15,110 bases of DNA from SIG575 sp045632485. Its GTDB lineage: Bacteria; Bacillota; Clostridia; Oscillospirales; Acutalibacteraceae. The stretch lies in assembly GCA_045632485.1 (NCBI GenBank), contig JAZQWT010000095.1:1-15110 (forward strand), in the 5' to 3' direction. The translations under genes and the position numbers were made by a program. This document shows, one piece after another, positions 13,805 to 15,110 of this stretch. Positions within the stretch are counted from its first letter, which is position 1; every line of letters starts with the position of its first letter. Under the pieces are notes generated by a model. That model had not been told where the DNA came from. It ran no database searches and worked only from the letters and a program-made list of their open reading frames with translations.

Positions 13805-14668
13805 ATGCAGTTTATTGCCCTCGATTTGGAATGGAACAATGTCTACGGTAAAAAAATCAAAGGCTTTTTCAATGAAATAATAGAATTCGGTGCCGTGAAG
13901 GTTGACTCAGAGGGTAACATCTATGACGAATTCACTTGTCTTATCAATACACAGGTAGGCAAAAAACTCCGTGCCAATACAAAAGAAATTACTCATATTA
14001 CAAACGATGAGATAAAAACAGGTATACTTTTTACAAAAGCAGTATCTGAATTCAAAAAATGGATTGGTAAAGAAGAAACGGTTATTATGACATGGGGCGA
14101 CGGAGATGTGAGAGTTCTTATAGATAACTGTAAATATTTCGGTTGTGGTGACAGAATTCCGTTTCTTGATAAGTATATGGATTTACAGAGATACTTCCAG
14201 CGTATTAAATGCACATCAAAGTCACAGCAGATAGGTCTCTCAAGTGCTGCCGAAATGGTAGGTATCAGCGATGACGGTTATTCTCTCCACAGAGCACTTG
14301 ACGACAGTAAAATTACTGCAAAGTGTTTTAATGCAATCAGAGAAGATAAAATTATCAATGAGTATATAAAAGATTGTAATGATGAGTTTTATTCAAGAAT
14401 TGTATTCAAGAATAAGGTTATCAGCTCAATGAAAAATCCTCTTGTAGACAAATCTTATCTCAATTGCATATGCGAGGAATGCGGTAAACCTGCAGAAGCT
14501 CTCACAAAGTGGAAGTATTCAAATCAGTATTTCCGTGCACAGTATCGCTGTGAAGACTGTGATAAGAATTATCAGGTTAATGTGCGTTTCAGAAAGCTTT
14601 ACGACCGGACAGAGATACGCAAAATAGTAAAACCCATAGTTGAAGAAGAAACTGAACAGGTGAAATGA
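13805..14668 (+). CDS. DEDDh 3'-5' exonuclease with C-terminal zinc ribbon (KapD/ERI1-like)
   Basis: 287 aa. The exonuclease domain spans 1-178: motif I FIALDLEWN (Asp7, Glu9), motif II near 97-104 (WGDGDVRVL, Asp101), motif III LHRALDDSKITA (His162, Asp167), all four catalytic acids and the His present. IIEFGAVKVD and THITNDEI are typical of the ERI1/KapD group, which trims RNA or single-stranded DNA 3' ends. The C-terminal part carries a Cys4 site, C223/C226 and C249/C252, an addition not found in most KapD proteins. The start follows GGAAG by nine bases and lies 19 bases after the DHHW stop, so it is probably in the same transcript, closed by the terminator downstream. Substrate unknown. 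In Bacillus, KapD inhibits entry into sporulation, but this analogy is weak. Confidence 0.87.
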   Translation: MQFIALDLEWNNVYGKKIKGFFNEIIEFGAVKVDSEGNIYDEFTCLINTQVGKKLRANTKEITHITNDEIKTGILFTKAVSEFKKWIGKEETVIMTWGDGDVRVLIDNCKYFGCGDRIPFLDKYMDLQRYFQRIKCTSKSQQIGLSSAAEMVGISDDGYSLHRALDDSKITAKCFNAIREDKIINEYIKDCNDEFYSRIVFKNKVISSMKNPLVDKSYLNCICEECGKPAEALTKWKYSNQYFRAQYRCEDCDKNYQVNVRFRKLYDRTEIRKIVKPIVEEETEQVK

Positions 14669-14674
14669 CATCAG

Positions 14675-14706
14675 AACGGCGGATAAATAAAAAATCCGCC
14701 GTTTTT
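14675..14706 (+). terminator. intrinsic terminator after the exonuclease gene
   Basis: A 10-bp stem AACGGCGGAT/ATCCGCCGTT (14675-14684/14694-14703) with a 9-base loop is followed by a T-run to 14706. It separates the MBOAT-DHHW-exonuclease transcript from the rRNA promoter. Confidence 0.9.
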
Positions 14707-14769
14707 AATATTTTTCTGAAAAAAGTTTATATGTGATAAACCCAATAGAATCAAGGCTTTTCGCATATG

Positions 14770-14843
14770 GCTATAAATTTATTTAAAAAAATCAAAAAAA
14801 ATTTTAAAAAATGCTTGACATTTAAAAAACGTTGTGGTATTAT
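14770..14843 (+). promoter_or_regulatory. rRNA operon promoter with upstream A/T element
   Basis: TTGACA (14815-14820) is a consensus -35, with 17 bases to TATTAT (14838-14843). Upstream, 14770-14811 is almost pure A/T with phased A- and T-runs, as in UP elements bound by the RNA polymerase alpha subunit. The discriminator after the -10 is AACAGAG. The layout is typical for strong growth-rate-controlled rRNA promoters. Confidence 0.88.
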
Positions 14844-14849
14844 AACAGA

Positions 14850-15049
14850 GTTCCGCGACGGAACAGTGCTACGAACCTTGAAAATTAAACAACGAAAGAA
14901 AAGGAACCTTGATAAGAATTTGAGTACTAAAAGTACGAACCAAATCCAGATTTCGGAAACGAAACAAGGAAAAGATAACGATAGCTAGTATCGTAAATGA
15001 GCGATTAAGCTCTAGAAATGATTTTTATCGCTAAGGCGATTAAATACAA
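14850..15049 (+). ncRNA. 16S rRNA 5' leader with serial small hairpins
   Basis: The transcribed leader holds six consecutive small stems: GTTCCG/CGGAAC (14850-14864), GTACT/AGTAC (14924-14936), TTTCG/CGAAA with a GAAA tetraloop (14951-14964), ACGATA/TATCGT (14978-14994), GAGC/GCTC (14999-15012) and ATCGC/GCGAT with loop TAAG (15027-15040). GAACCTTGA occurs twice (14873-14881, 14904-14912). The first copy continues into AAAATTAAAC, resembling the boxA antitermination signal of Firmicutes rRNA leaders. An apparent 73-codon ORF over this region is spurious. Confidence 0.7.

Positions 15050-15110
<61 letters not shown>

Noticed and set aside
14767..14988. 73-codon plus-strand frame before the 16S gene
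   Set aside because: It runs across the rRNA promoter hexamers and into the structured leader and is Lys-rich only because the DNA is A-rich.

Overview
The window suggests a low-GC, spore-forming Clostridia genome, probably Ruminococcaceae/Oscillospirales-like. The basis is AT-rich intergenic DNA, strong AGGAGG-type ribosome binding sites, AGA-dominated arginine usage, a spoIIGA-sigE pair, and a Gram-positive-style rRNA promoter and 16S start at the right edge. The taxon is inferred from gene content and style only.

Left half (about 150-7590), all minus strand: one gene block read from a candidate promoter at 7563-7591 leftward to a bidirectional terminator at 147-187. In transcription order it holds a two-helix membrane protein, a small lipoprotein gene broken by an in-frame TGA, an SPFH-domain protein with four C-terminal zinc ribbons (YdjI-like), a DUF4428-type protein with a long PMNNGY/NQ-rich repeat and a C-terminal zinc ribbon, a single-pass membrane protein, a double zinc-ribbon membrane protein (YdjG-like), a secreted tandem TPM-domain protein (YdjH-like), a small unknown protein, and a short SPFH-like protein with two zinc ribbons. 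This is an enlarged version of the Bacillus YdjGHI membrane-stress module, in which the SPFH protein links PspA to the membrane. No PspA gene is visible here.

Middle (7592-9334): a divergent plus-strand gene for a seven-helix membrane protein with a LuxR-type DNA-binding domain, with its own promoter and terminator. It is flanked by non-coding DNA rich in short dyads and repeats (a GTAGCC/GGCTAC cluster, CTGAC/GTCAG dyads, a tandem 11-mer).

Right half, plus strand: spoIIGA (TTG start) and sigE, the protease/pro-sigma pair of the mother cell. sigG does not follow them. Next comes a three-gene block with its own candidate promoter: an MBOAT O-acyltransferase, a DHHW-family AlgX/AlgJ-like partner, and a DEDDh exonuclease with a C-terminal zinc ribbon, closed by a strong terminator. 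The window ends with an rRNA promoter, a leader of consecutive small hairpins, and the first about 60 bases of 16S rRNA.

The most interesting content is the zinc-ribbon-rich SPFH/TPM block. Five of its proteins carry related Cys4 modules (ten in total), one is a cut-down SPFH paralogue, and one carries a prion-like repeat. Together they look like an assembled membrane-associated complex rather than unrelated neighbours.
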